From positions 372,001 to 436,000 of the forward strand of contig NZ_JBDFLX010000001.1 of the NCBI RefSeq assembly GCF_047237965.1: DNA of 64,000 bases. The letters run 5' to 3'. Positions 55,377 through 61,614 of this stretch are shown here, piece after piece (positions within the stretch are counted from its first letter, which is position 1; the number at the start of each line of letters is the position of its first letter). The notes under the pieces are model-generated. The model was not told the DNA's origin and made no database searches. It worked only from the letters and a program-made list of their open reading frames with translations. Both the position numbers and the translations under genes were made by a program. The DNA comes from Noviherbaspirillum_A sp047237965. GTDB lineage: Bacteria > Pseudomonadota > Gammaproteobacteria > Burkholderiales > Burkholderiaceae_D.

Positions 55377-56573
55377 ATGCGCATCTTTCTCTGGCTCGTC
55401 GCACTGCTGGCCACCGCGATCGGACTCGCGGTGATGGCCCGCTTCAATGCCGGCAACGTGGTGCTGTTCTATCCGCCGTACCGGGTCGATCTGTCGCTGA
55501 ACTTCTTCCTGCTCCTGCTGCTGCTGCTGTTCCTGCTGAGCTATGGCGTGCTCAATGCCATCCGCACCGCACAGAAGATGCCGGCCCGGGTAGCGCAATA
55601 TCGCCGCAGCCGGCGCGAGCGGGAAGGCAACCGCGCCTTCCGCGAAGCGCTGAAGGCCTTGTTCGAGGGCCGTTTCGGCCATTCGGAAAAGGCGGCGGTG
55701 CGGGCGGAAGACCTGGAGGAGAACCGGGCCCTGGCGGCGCTGATCGGCGCGCGCGCGGCGCACCGGATGCGCCAGACGGCGCGGCGCGACGCCTGGCTGG
55801 CCAAGGCCGAAGCCGAACCGGCACTGAAGGCCGCCCGGCTGATGACGGCCATCGAATTGCTGGTCGACGAGGACAAGCCGGAAGCCGCGCTCGACCATGT
55901 GCGCGAACTCAACTCGACCGGCACCCGCCATATCCACGCGCTGCGGCTGGCGCTGAAAGCCAACCAGCGCGCAAAGAACTGGCCGGAGGTGCTGCGCCTG
56001 ACCCGTTCGCTGGACAAGAACAATGCGCTGCATCCGGCGCTGTCGCAGCGCCTGCGTGAACTCGCCTACGACGACCTGCTGTCGGCTCGCAGCCACGACG
56101 CCGAGTCGGTACGCCGGGTCTGGGCGGAGGTGCCCGCCGCGGACCGCATCAAGCCGGCGATTGCCGTGCGCGCCGCCGATGCCTTCAACACCCACGGCCT
56201 GCATGAGGAAGCGGCCGGCGTGGTGGAGAAGGCGCTGGCCGAGGCTTGGGACGACAGGCTGGTCTGCGCCTACCGCCGCGCCGCCGCGCCGGAAGGATCG
56301 CCGGCCCTGCTGGCCCAGATCGAGCGCTGCGAGCAATGGGCGCGCAGCCATCCGGGCGATGCCGAGCTGGGCCTGACGCTGGGCACGCTGTGCCTGAAGC
56401 AGAAATTGTGGGGCAAGGCGCAGCACTATCTGGAGCAGGCGCTGTCGGATGCGATCGATTCCGACACCGTGCGCGAAATCCACCTGAAACTGGCGCAGTT
56501 GCATGAGGCGCTGAACCATCCCGAGCAGGCCGCCGCCCATTACCGGCAGTGCGCGCTGACCAACCTGATCTGA
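55377..56573 (+). CDS. hemY: HemY, TPR-containing membrane protein
   Basis: This 398-residue protein has two N-terminal transmembrane helices (about 2-20 and 40-62, FFLLLLLLLFLLSYGVLNAI) and a cytoplasmic or periplasmic TPR domain (about 95-390) with the HemY_N and TPR layout. It follows hemX by 5 bp, closing hemCDXY. In proteobacteria this HemY is thought to assist late haem synthesis; it is unrelated to Bacillus protoporphyrinogen oxidase of the same name. Confidence 0.93.
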   Translation: MRIFLWLVALLATAIGLAVMARFNAGNVVLFYPPYRVDLSLNFFLLLLLLLFLLSYGVLNAIRTAQKMPARVAQYRRSRREREGNRAFREALKALFEGRFGHSEKAAVRAEDLEENRALAALIGARAAHRMRQTARRDAWLAKAEAEPALKAARLMTAIELLVDEDKPEAALDHVRELNSTGTRHIHALRLALKANQRAKNWPEVLRLTRSLDKNNALHPALSQRLRELAYDDLLSARSHDAESVRRVWAEVPAADRIKPAIAVRAADAFNTHGLHEEAAGVVEKALAEAWDDRLVCAYRRAAAPEGSPALLAQIERCEQWARSHPGDAELGLTLGTLCLKQKLWGKAQHYLEQALSDAIDSDTVREIHLKLAQLHEALNHPEQAAAHYRQCALTNLI

Positions 56574-56617
56574 TGGCCGGCTTGATCCGCGTCTCGTGCG
56601 CTGAGCGGCAAAGCCGT

Positions 56618-56623
56618 TATAAT
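56618..56623 (+). promoter_or_regulatory. Likely -10 element of ppa
   Basis: A perfect TATAAT lies 40 bp before the ppa ATG. No good -35 is at 17 bp; the preceding CGT may act as an extended -10. Confidence 0.45.
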
Positions 56624-56663
56624 CTGCCGACTTAAAATTCTTACCACTTCTGGAAAGCACACC

Positions 56664-57212
56664 ATGAGTCTTAACGACGTCAATTCGGGCCGCGACGTGC
56701 CCAATGATTTCAATGTCATTATTGAAATTCCGATGAATGCCGATCCGATCAAGTATGAAGTGGACAAGGATTCCGGCGCGATTTTCGTGGACCGCTTCAT
56801 GGGCACGGCCATGCACTATCCGTGCAACTACGGCTATGTGCCGAAGACCATCTCCGACGACGGCGACCCGGTCGACGTGCTGGTGATCACGCCGTTCCCG
56901 CTGATCCCGGGCGTGGTGGTGCGCTGCCGTCCGCTGGGCATGCTGAAGATGAGCGACGAAGCCGGCGGCGACGCCAAAGTGCTGGCGGTGCCGGTTGATA
57001 AAGTGCTGTCGATCTACAGCCACTGGCAAAAGCCGGAAGACCTGAACGAACTGCGCCTGCAGCAGATCCAGCATTTCTTCGAGCACTACAAGGACCTGGA
57101 AAAAGGCAAGTGGGTCAAGGTCGAAGGCTGGGTTGGCCCGGAGGAAGCCAAGCAGGAAATCCTGAACGGCATTGAGGCCTACAACAAACTGGAAGCCCAG
57201 GGCCAGGCCTGA
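56664..57212 (+). CDS. ppa: Inorganic pyrophosphatase, family I
   Basis: This 182-residue soluble Mg2+-dependent pyrophosphatase hydrolyses PPi and so pulls biosynthetic reactions forward. The signature DDGDPVDVLV (residues about 68-77) holds the catalytic aspartates; the preceding DRFMGTAMHYPCNYGYVPKTI and the KVEGWVGPEEA tail complete the fold. Length is standard. It has its own likely promoter downstream of the hem genes and borders the repeat island. Confidence 0.97.
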   Translation: MSLNDVNSGRDVPNDFNVIIEIPMNADPIKYEVDKDSGAIFVDRFMGTAMHYPCNYGYVPKTISDDGDPVDVLVITPFPLIPGVVVRCRPLGMLKMSDEAGGDAKVLAVPVDKVLSIYSHWQKPEDLNELRLQQIQHFFEHYKDLEKGKWVKVEGWVGPEEAKQEILNGIEAYNKLEAQGQA

Positions 57213-57307
57213 TTCCAGTCCTGATCGCCTGACGAGCGGGCGCGCCGATCCGGAAGGGGCGGCGCGCCCGTTTGGTATATGACGGCGGCGCCGGGACACT
57301 AGGGGCG

Positions 57308-57354
57308 CAGTTGCAGTTGCAGTTGCAGTTGCAGTTGCAGTTGCAGTTGCAGTT
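57308..57354. repeat. Hexanucleotide tandem array (CAGTTG), copy A side
   Basis: Seven perfect CAGTTG units plus a partial one lie 22 bp upstream of the structured repeat A. A related GTTG-rich array lies at the corresponding side of copy B, so it may be part of the repeat family's architecture. Confidence 0.93.
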
Positions 57355-57370
57355 AGGGTCCCCGTCTGTG

Positions 57371-57536
57371 TACCGCCGTGCCATCGATGTCCGGAGCGGG
57401 AAAAGGTGCGGCGTCTGTCTGAGTCAAGCGCAGCTTGGCGAGTTTAGCCGCGCCCCGCTCCGGGCATCGACGGCACGGGAACCCCGCGCAGCGGGGCGGC
57501 ACAGTCGGGGTCGCCTTTTCTTGCCTACTTCTTTTG
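57371..57536 (+). repeat. Structured intergenic repeat, copy A, 5' part
   Basis: This element is defined by comparison with copy B (59225-59412, opposite strand). Hairpin 1 has arms 57376-57400 and 57454-57478 (23 of 25 paired) around a conserved core containing GGTGCGGCGTCTGTCTGAG and CAAGC-GCA-GCTTG. Hairpin 2 is CCCCGC-GCA-GCGGGG (57482-57496). The left arm of hairpin 3, CTACTTCTTTTG, is at 57525-57536. The IS element interrupts the rest. I recall similar repeats across Burkholderiales genomes but know of no assigned role. Confidence 0.85.
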
Positions 57537-57552
57537 CTGGACTTTGTCCATT
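57537..57552 (+). repeat. Left terminal inverted repeat of the IS
   Basis: CTGGACTTTGTCCATT, identical to the reverse complement of the right end. The end itself is palindromic in part (TGGAC-TTT-GTCCA). Confidence 0.92.
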
Positions 57553-57611
57553 TTTCCACAGCGGGTAAGCCCGAAGAGTTCTACCATGAAGCACCGACTC
57601 CGCAACGAGAG

Positions 57612-58964
57612 GTGCATCATGCCATCGTTCCCGAGCTTACCGATTGCAGTTTAGTATTCCGTCCCCTGTTTTCCAAGCGGGTATGGCACTCCGTTCAGAT
57701 CCTGATCAAGGGGGCCATCCTTGCTGTGGGTTCGCGCACCGTGACGGCCATCCTGCGCGTCATGGGCCTGTCTGAAGACCAACAGTTCCAACGCTTCCAT
57801 CGGGTGCTCAATCGCAACACATGGTCGACCCTGCAGGCAAGCCGGCGTTTGCTCATGGCACTCATCGACGCCTTCGCTCCCTTGGGCCCTCTGGTCATGG
57901 CGCTGGACGATACCATCGAGCGCCGGCGCGGCGCCAGGATTGCCGCTCGTGGCATCTACCGCGACCCGGTCTGGTCCAGCCACAGCAATGTCGTCAAGAC
58001 CAGCGGCCTGCGATGGCTTTGCCTGATGCTGGTGGTGCCCATTCCCTGGGCACAGCGTCATTGGGCCTTGCCCTTCTGTTGCGCTCTGACGCCCTCGGCG
58101 CGCTACTACGCCAACCGCCGTCGCCAGCCGGTCACGCTGACGGACCGAGCCCGTCAGATGCTGCGCCAGGTGCATCGCTGGCTGCCCGATCGGCGCATCG
58201 TGGTTGTGGCCGACAACAGCTTCTCGGTGCTTCATCTGCTTGCCGCGGTGCGGCGCGACGTGACCATGGTCACGCGCCTGCGACTTGATGCAGCCTTGTA
58301 CGAACCGGCGCCTGCGCGGGTGCCCGGCACGCGCGGGCGGCCACGGCTCGTCGGCCATGCACTGCCGAAGTTGCAGCAGGTGCTGGATGCCGCAGATACG
58401 CAATGGAAAGCCATCACGCTGGCTTATTGGTACGGGCACACGCACAAGCGGCTTGACGTGGCCACCGGCACCGCCCTGTGGTACCACGGTGGCGCGCCGG
58501 CAGTGCCCCTGCGCTGGGTGCTGGTACGCGACCCTATGAAGCAACTCAAGACCCAGGCCTTTCTCTGCACCGACCAGAAGGCCAGTGCGCCGCAGATCCT
58601 GAACTGGTTCGTCAAGCGCTGGCAGATCGAAGTGACCTTCGAAGAAGCACGTGCCCATCTGGGCGTGCAAACCCAGCGGCAATGGTCTGACCGCGCCATT
58701 GCCCGGGCTACGCCCGCCATCCTGGGCCTGTACTCGGTGGTGACGTTGCTGGCAAGTCAACTGCTGACATCACAAGTCATCACGGTTCGTCAGGCAGCCT
58801 GGTATCGCAAGGAGTGCGCCACCTTCTCCGACACCATTGCCATGGTACGGCGATGGCTGTGGCAAGCCGATCATTTAGCGATCTCTGAAAAACCACCAGA
58901 CATGATAAAAATCCCGACGGATTTGTTTCTGCGCCTGACTGATACGCTCAGTTACGCCGCTTGA
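57612..58964 (+). CDS. Transposase, IS701-like DDE family
   Basis: The product is a DDE_5-type transposase with catalytic residues in LVMALDDTIERRRG (first Asp), IVVVADNSFS (second Asp) and EVTFEEARAHLG (Glu). It catalyses excision and insertion of the element. Its stop overlaps the right inverted repeat. The start is unclear: in frame, the only candidate inside the IS before the conserved region is a GTG at 57612, with no ribosome-binding site. An ATG-started frame (57634 region, MPSFPSLPIA) fits the expected N-terminus but ends at a TAG before joining. So either a frameshift or an unusual start is involved, and activity is uncertain. Confidence 0.82.
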   Translation: MHHAIVPELTDCSLVFRPLFSKRVWHSVQILIKGAILAVGSRTVTAILRVMGLSEDQQFQRFHRVLNRNTWSTLQASRRLLMALIDAFAPLGPLVMALDDTIERRRGARIAARGIYRDPVWSSHSNVVKTSGLRWLCLMLVVPIPWAQRHWALPFCCALTPSARYYANRRRQPVTLTDRARQMLRQVHRWLPDRRIVVVADNSFSVLHLLAAVRRDVTMVTRLRLDAALYEPAPARVPGTRGRPRLVGHALPKLQQVLDAADTQWKAITLAYWYGHTHKRLDVATGTALWYHGGAPAVPLRWVLVRDPMKQLKTQAFLCTDQKASAPQILNWFVKRWQIEVTFEEARAHLGVQTQRQWSDRAIARATPAILGLYSVVTLLASQLLTSQVITVRQAAWYRKECATFSDTIAMVRRWLWQADHLAISEKPPDMIKIPTDLFLRLTDTLSYAA

Positions 58965-58979
58965 ATGGACAAAGTCCAG
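58964..58979 (-). repeat. Right terminal inverted repeat of the IS
   Basis: AATGGACAAAGTCCAG, the exact reverse complement of the left end; it overlaps the transposase stop codon by one base. Confidence 0.92.
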
Positions 58980-59010
58980 CTTTTGGCGAAGCAAAAGAAG
59001 TAGGTCGCCT
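58980..59010 (+). repeat. Structured intergenic repeat, copy A, 3' part
   Basis: After the duplicated CTTTTG (58980-58985) come the conserved loop GCGAAG (58986-58991) and the right arm CAAAAGAAGTAG (58992-59003) of hairpin 3. The left arm lies on the other side of the IS at 57525-57536. The rejoined stem is 12 bp and perfect. Confidence 0.85.
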
Positions 59011-59224
59011 GCCGGGGCGAACACCCGGCCTGGTCATGACGACAGTGCAGTCGGCTTGTTTCACCAGGCGTAAAAACGTCACTGCGAAGCAGCAGTTGCA
59101 GTTGCCTTTAGCAGTGCGCTGCGATCACTGCTAAGGGCAACATCGCCAGTGCTGCCCAGGCGTTGCCGGGTGACGCAATGCGGCTGCACTGCCGTGGAGA
59201 CAAGCCGGGAATCCGTCCCGGCGG
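59011..59224. other. Non-coding stretch between the two repeat copies
   Basis: I see no gene here. It contains the inverted repeat at 59101-59141, some GTTGCAG units (near 59092-59106) and GC-rich sequence with no clear homology to a gene. Confidence 0.4.
59101..59141. repeat. Sixteen-bp inverted repeat
   Basis: GTTGCCTTTAGCAGTG (59101-59116) and CACTGCTAAGGGCAAC (59126-59141) pair at 15 of 16 positions around a 9-nt loop. No T-run follows, so it is not a classical terminator. Confidence 0.8.
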
Positions 59225-59412
59225 CCGGGTCACTTTTTTTGCTTCGCCAAAAAAAGTAACCAAAAAAAGGCGACCCGGTGATCGCGCCCCCGCTGCGCGG
59301 GGGTTCCCGTGTCAGCGGTACCCGGAGCGGGGCGCGGCTAAACTCGCCAAGCTACGCTTGGCTCAGACAGACGCCGCACCTTTTCCCGCTCCGGGCACCG
59401 CTGACACGGCGC
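59225..59412 (-). repeat. Structured intergenic repeat, copy B
   Basis: Inverted relative to copy A. Hairpin 1 arms are 59307-59331 and 59385-59409 (24 of 25 paired); hairpin 2 is CCCCCGC-TGC-GCGGGGG (59287-59303); hairpin 3 has arms 59229-59240 and 59249-59260 around GCTTCGCC. The inner core matches copy A with only a few differences over about 80 nt, while stem positions differ in matched pairs. It is uninterrupted, so it shows the pre-insertion form of copy A. Confidence 0.85.
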
Positions 59413-59447
59413 GCTCAACGGGGCTTCACTGCCACTTCAAAAGCAAC

Positions 59448-59507
59448 GGCCACTGCAACGGCCACTGCAACGGCCACTTCAACGGCCACTTCAACGGCCA
59501 CTTCAAC
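59448..59507. repeat. Twelve-bp tandem array, copy B side
   Basis: Five units of GGCCACTGCAAC or GGCCACTTCAAC lie next to copy B, on the side that corresponds to the CAGTTG array of copy A. Further degenerate repeats continue to about 59590. Confidence 0.9.
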
Positions 59508-59620
59508 GGCAACGTCAAAAGCAACCGCAACTGTCGCTGCGCGTACGTCAAAGGCAACCACAACTGCCGCTGCGCGCAAGACCACCGCAACGGCCGCCCC
59601 CACCGAATCCACCTCCACCC

Positions 59621-59647
59621 TAAAGTCCCGCCACTCCCCGCCGATAA
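59621..59647 (+). promoter_or_regulatory. FliA (sigma-28) promoter of the first cheW
   Basis: TAAAGTCC, 11 bp, GCCGATAA matches the enterobacterial sigma-28 consensus (TAAAGTTT-N11-GCCGATAA) at 14 of 16 positions with exact spacing. The ATG of cheW lies 51 bp downstream with AAGGA before it. This ties the gene to the flagellar regulon. Confidence 0.85.
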
Positions 59648-59698
59648 ACCACTATCGGCCGCACCGTCCGCGCCAACATCGATCAATAAGGATTCCCC

Positions 59699-60208
59699 AT
59701 GCAAGCAAGCGCCCAGATTTCCGCTCTCCCTTCTGGCCACCGCGCCGACGCCTCCGCCGGCAACGAATACCTGGCTTTCAAGCTGGGCCAGGAAGAGTAC
59801 GGCATCGACATCCTGAAAGTGCAGGAAATCCGCGGCTACGAAAGCGTCACCCGCATCGCCAATGCACCGGAGTTCATCAAGGGCGTGATCAACCTGCGCG
59901 GCATCATCGTGCCGATCGTGGACATGCGCATCAAGTTCAACCTCGGCGAGCCGCGCTATGACCAGTTCACGGTGGTGATCATCCTGTCCATCGCCGGCCG
60001 GGTGGTGGGCATGGTGGTCGACAGCGTGTCGGATGTGACGACGCTGCAGCCCGAGCAGATCCGCCCGGCGCCGGAGATGGGCACGGCGCTCAATACCGAT
60101 TACCTGGTGGGCCTGGGCACGCTGGAAGAACGCATGCTGATCCTGCTCGACATCGAACGCCTGATGTCCTCCGCCGAAATGGGCCTGATCGATCGCGCGG
60201 CGGCCTGA
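59699..60208 (+). CDS. cheW: Chemotaxis coupling protein CheW, copy 1
   Basis: This 169-residue CheW couples chemoreceptors to the CheA kinase. The CheW domain (about 20-160) includes EYLAFKLGQEEYGIDILKVQEIRGYE and IVPIVDMRIKFNL. Its N-terminus (MQASAQISALPSGHR) differs from copies 2 and 3, while from residue 15 on it is almost identical. The C-terminus reads IERLMSSAEMGLIDRAAA. It has its own sigma-28 promoter. No cheA is in the window. Confidence 0.95.
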   Translation: MQASAQISALPSGHRADASAGNEYLAFKLGQEEYGIDILKVQEIRGYESVTRIANAPEFIKGVINLRGIIVPIVDMRIKFNLGEPRYDQFTVVIILSIAGRVVGMVVDSVSDVTTLQPEQIRPAPEMGTALNTDYLVGLGTLEERMLILLDIERLMSSAEMGLIDRAAA

Positions 60209-60227
60209 TGTATTGACGCTTCAACAA

Positions 60228-60253
60228 GGCTTGTCGCATCGCCGCGACAAGCC
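60228..60253. repeat. Hairpin after cheW copy 1
   Basis: GGCTTGTCGC and GCGACAAGCC form a perfect 10-bp stem with a 6-nt loop just after the stop. It lacks a T-run; it may protect mRNA ends. The same hairpin follows copy 2 at 60926-60951. Confidence 0.7.
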
Positions 60254-60308
60254 CGGCCCGCAACACGAACTGGACTGCAAATACCTTTCTGATTTCAATG
60301 CTGGCGGC

Positions 60309-60335
60309 TAAAGACTGCGTTTAAGCTGTCGTTAA
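60309..60335 (+). promoter_or_regulatory. FliA-type promoter of cheW copy 2
   Basis: TAAAGACT, 11 bp, GTCGTTAA fits the sigma-28 consensus at most positions with exact spacing, 49 bp before the ATG. It is a weaker match than the promoter of copy 1. Confidence 0.7.
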
Positions 60336-60384
60336 ATTTACCAGATGCAACTTTTTCGCATCCGTCATCAGATAGGATCCTCTC

Positions 60385-60906
60385 ATGCAAGCCAGCATTT
60401 CCTCCCCCAGCAGCATCCATGCAGCCGCGCCCATGACCGGCGCCGACGCCTCCGCCGGCAACGAATACCTGGCTTTCAAGCTGGGCCAGGAAGAGTACGG
60501 CATCGACATCCTGAAAGTGCAGGAAATCCGCGGCTACGAAAGCGTCACCCGCATCGCCAATGCGCCGGAGTTCATCAAGGGCGTGATCAACCTGCGCGGC
60601 ATCATCGTGCCGATCGTGGACATGCGCATCAAGTTCAACCTCGGCGAGCCGCGCTATGACCAGTTCACGGTGGTGATCATCCTGTCCATCGCCGGCCGGG
60701 TGGTGGGCATGGTGGTCGACAGCGTGTCGGATGTGACGACGCTGCAGCCCGAGCAGATCCGCCCGGCGCCGGAGATGGGCACGGCGCTCAATACCGATTA
60801 CCTGGTGGGCCTGGGCACGCTGGAAGAACGCATGCTGATCCTGCTCGACATCGAACGCCTGATGTCCTCCGCCGAAATGGGCCTGATCGATCGCGCGGCG
60901 GCCTGA
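60385..60906 (+). CDS. cheW: Chemotaxis coupling protein CheW, copy 2 (chimera)
   Basis: This 173-residue CheW has the N-terminus MQASISSPSSIHAAAPMTGA shared with copy 3 and the C-terminus DRAAA shared with copy 1. At the synonymous site near 60564 it follows copy 3 (GCG), and near 60850 it follows copy 1. The mixture shows a crossover within about 280 bp in the gene. All functional residues are intact, so it should be active. Confidence 0.93.
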   Translation: MQASISSPSSIHAAAPMTGADASAGNEYLAFKLGQEEYGIDILKVQEIRGYESVTRIANAPEFIKGVINLRGIIVPIVDMRIKFNLGEPRYDQFTVVIILSIAGRVVGMVVDSVSDVTTLQPEQIRPAPEMGTALNTDYLVGLGTLEERMLILLDIERLMSSAEMGLIDRAAA

Positions 60907-60925
60907 TGTATTGACGCTTCAACAA

Positions 60926-60951
60926 GGCTTGTCGCATCGCCGCGACAAGCC
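60926..60951. repeat. Hairpin after cheW copy 2
   Basis: A second copy of the perfect 10-bp hairpin found after copy 1, part of the 698-bp repeat. Confidence 0.7.
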
Positions 60952-61006
60952 CGGCCCGCAACACGAACTGGACTGCAAATACCTTTCTGATTTCAATGCT
61001 GGCGGC

Positions 61007-61033
61007 TAAAGACTGCGTTTAAGCTGTCGTTAA
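61007..61033 (+). promoter_or_regulatory. FliA-type promoter of cheW copy 3 and the MCP gene
   Basis: Identical to the promoter of copy 2 (TAAAGACT-N11-GTCGTTAA), placed 698 bp further. It probably drives cheW copy 3 and the mcp gene 16 bp after it. Confidence 0.7.
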
Positions 61034-61082
61034 ATTTACCAGATGCAACTTTTTCGCATCCGTCATCAGATAGGATCCTCTC

Positions 61083-61598
61083 ATGCAAGCCAGCATTTCC
61101 TCCCCCAGCAGCATCCATGCAGCCGCGCCCATGACCGGCGCCGACGCCTCCGCCGGCAACGAATACCTGGCTTTCAAGCTGGGCCAGGAAGAGTACGGCA
61201 TCGACATCCTGAAAGTGCAGGAAATCCGCGGCTACGAAAGCGTCACCCGCATCGCCAATGCGCCGGAGTTCATCAAGGGCGTGATCAACCTGCGCGGCAT
61301 CATCGTGCCGATCGTGGACATGCGCATCAAGTTCAACCTCGGCGAGCCGCGCTATGACCAGTTCACGGTGGTGATCATCCTGTCCATCGCCGGCCGGGTG
61401 GTGGGCATGGTGGTCGACAGCGTGTCGGATGTGACGACGCTGCAGCCCGAGCAGATCCGCCCGGCGCCGGAGATGGGCACGGCGCTCAATACCGATTACC
61501 TGGTGGGCCTGGGCACGCTGGAAGAACGCATGCTGATCCTGCTCGATATCGAATGCCTGATGTCCTCCGCCGAAATGGGCCTGATACAGCAGGCCTGA
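61083..61598 (+). CDS. cheW: Chemotaxis coupling protein CheW, copy 3
   Basis: This 171-residue CheW is identical to copy 2 through most of its length. Near the C-terminus it has Cys for Arg (IECLMSSAEMG) and ends in LIQQA instead of LIDRAAA. It lies 16 bp before the mcp gene with which it is probably cotranscribed, and is the likely ancestral partner of that receptor. Confidence 0.94.
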   Translation: MQASISSPSSIHAAAPMTGADASAGNEYLAFKLGQEEYGIDILKVQEIRGYESVTRIANAPEFIKGVINLRGIIVPIVDMRIKFNLGEPRYDQFTVVIILSIAGRVVGMVVDSVSDVTTLQPEQIRPAPEMGTALNTDYLVGLGTLEERMLILLDIECLMSSAEMGLIQQA

Positions 61599-61614
61599 CC
61601 TTTTCCAGAGAGCC

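Larger units (their letters stand above)
57537..58979 (+). mobile_element. IS701-like insertion sequence, 1443 bp
   Basis: The element is bounded by 16-bp perfect terminal inverted repeats (CTGGACTTTGTCCATT at 57537-57552 and its reverse complement at 58964-58979). It is flanked by the 6-bp direct repeat CTTTTG (57531-57536 and 58980-58985). Removing the IS and one repeat restores a continuous hairpin of structured repeat A. It carries one DDE transposase gene. Confidence 0.9.
59742..61585 (+). repeat. cheW: Tandem array with 698-bp period containing cheW
   Basis: Two complete 698-bp units (59742-60439, 60440-61137) and a third partial unit (from 61138) are nearly identical, including intergenic sequence. 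The few differences show that the middle copy joins copy-3-like 5' sequence to copy-1-like 3' sequence, as expected from unequal crossing-over. A misassembly of the array cannot be excluded from sequence alone. Confidence 0.93.

Noticed and set aside
57308..57354. CAGTTG array as a CRISPR
   Set aside because: The units are directly adjacent, six bases long and without spacers; no cas genes are present.
59163..59816. Frame encoding HCNGHFNG repeats across the repeat island
   Set aside because: It is the translation of the 12-bp tandem array and structured repeat, runs into the cheW gene in the wrong frame, and has no start signal.
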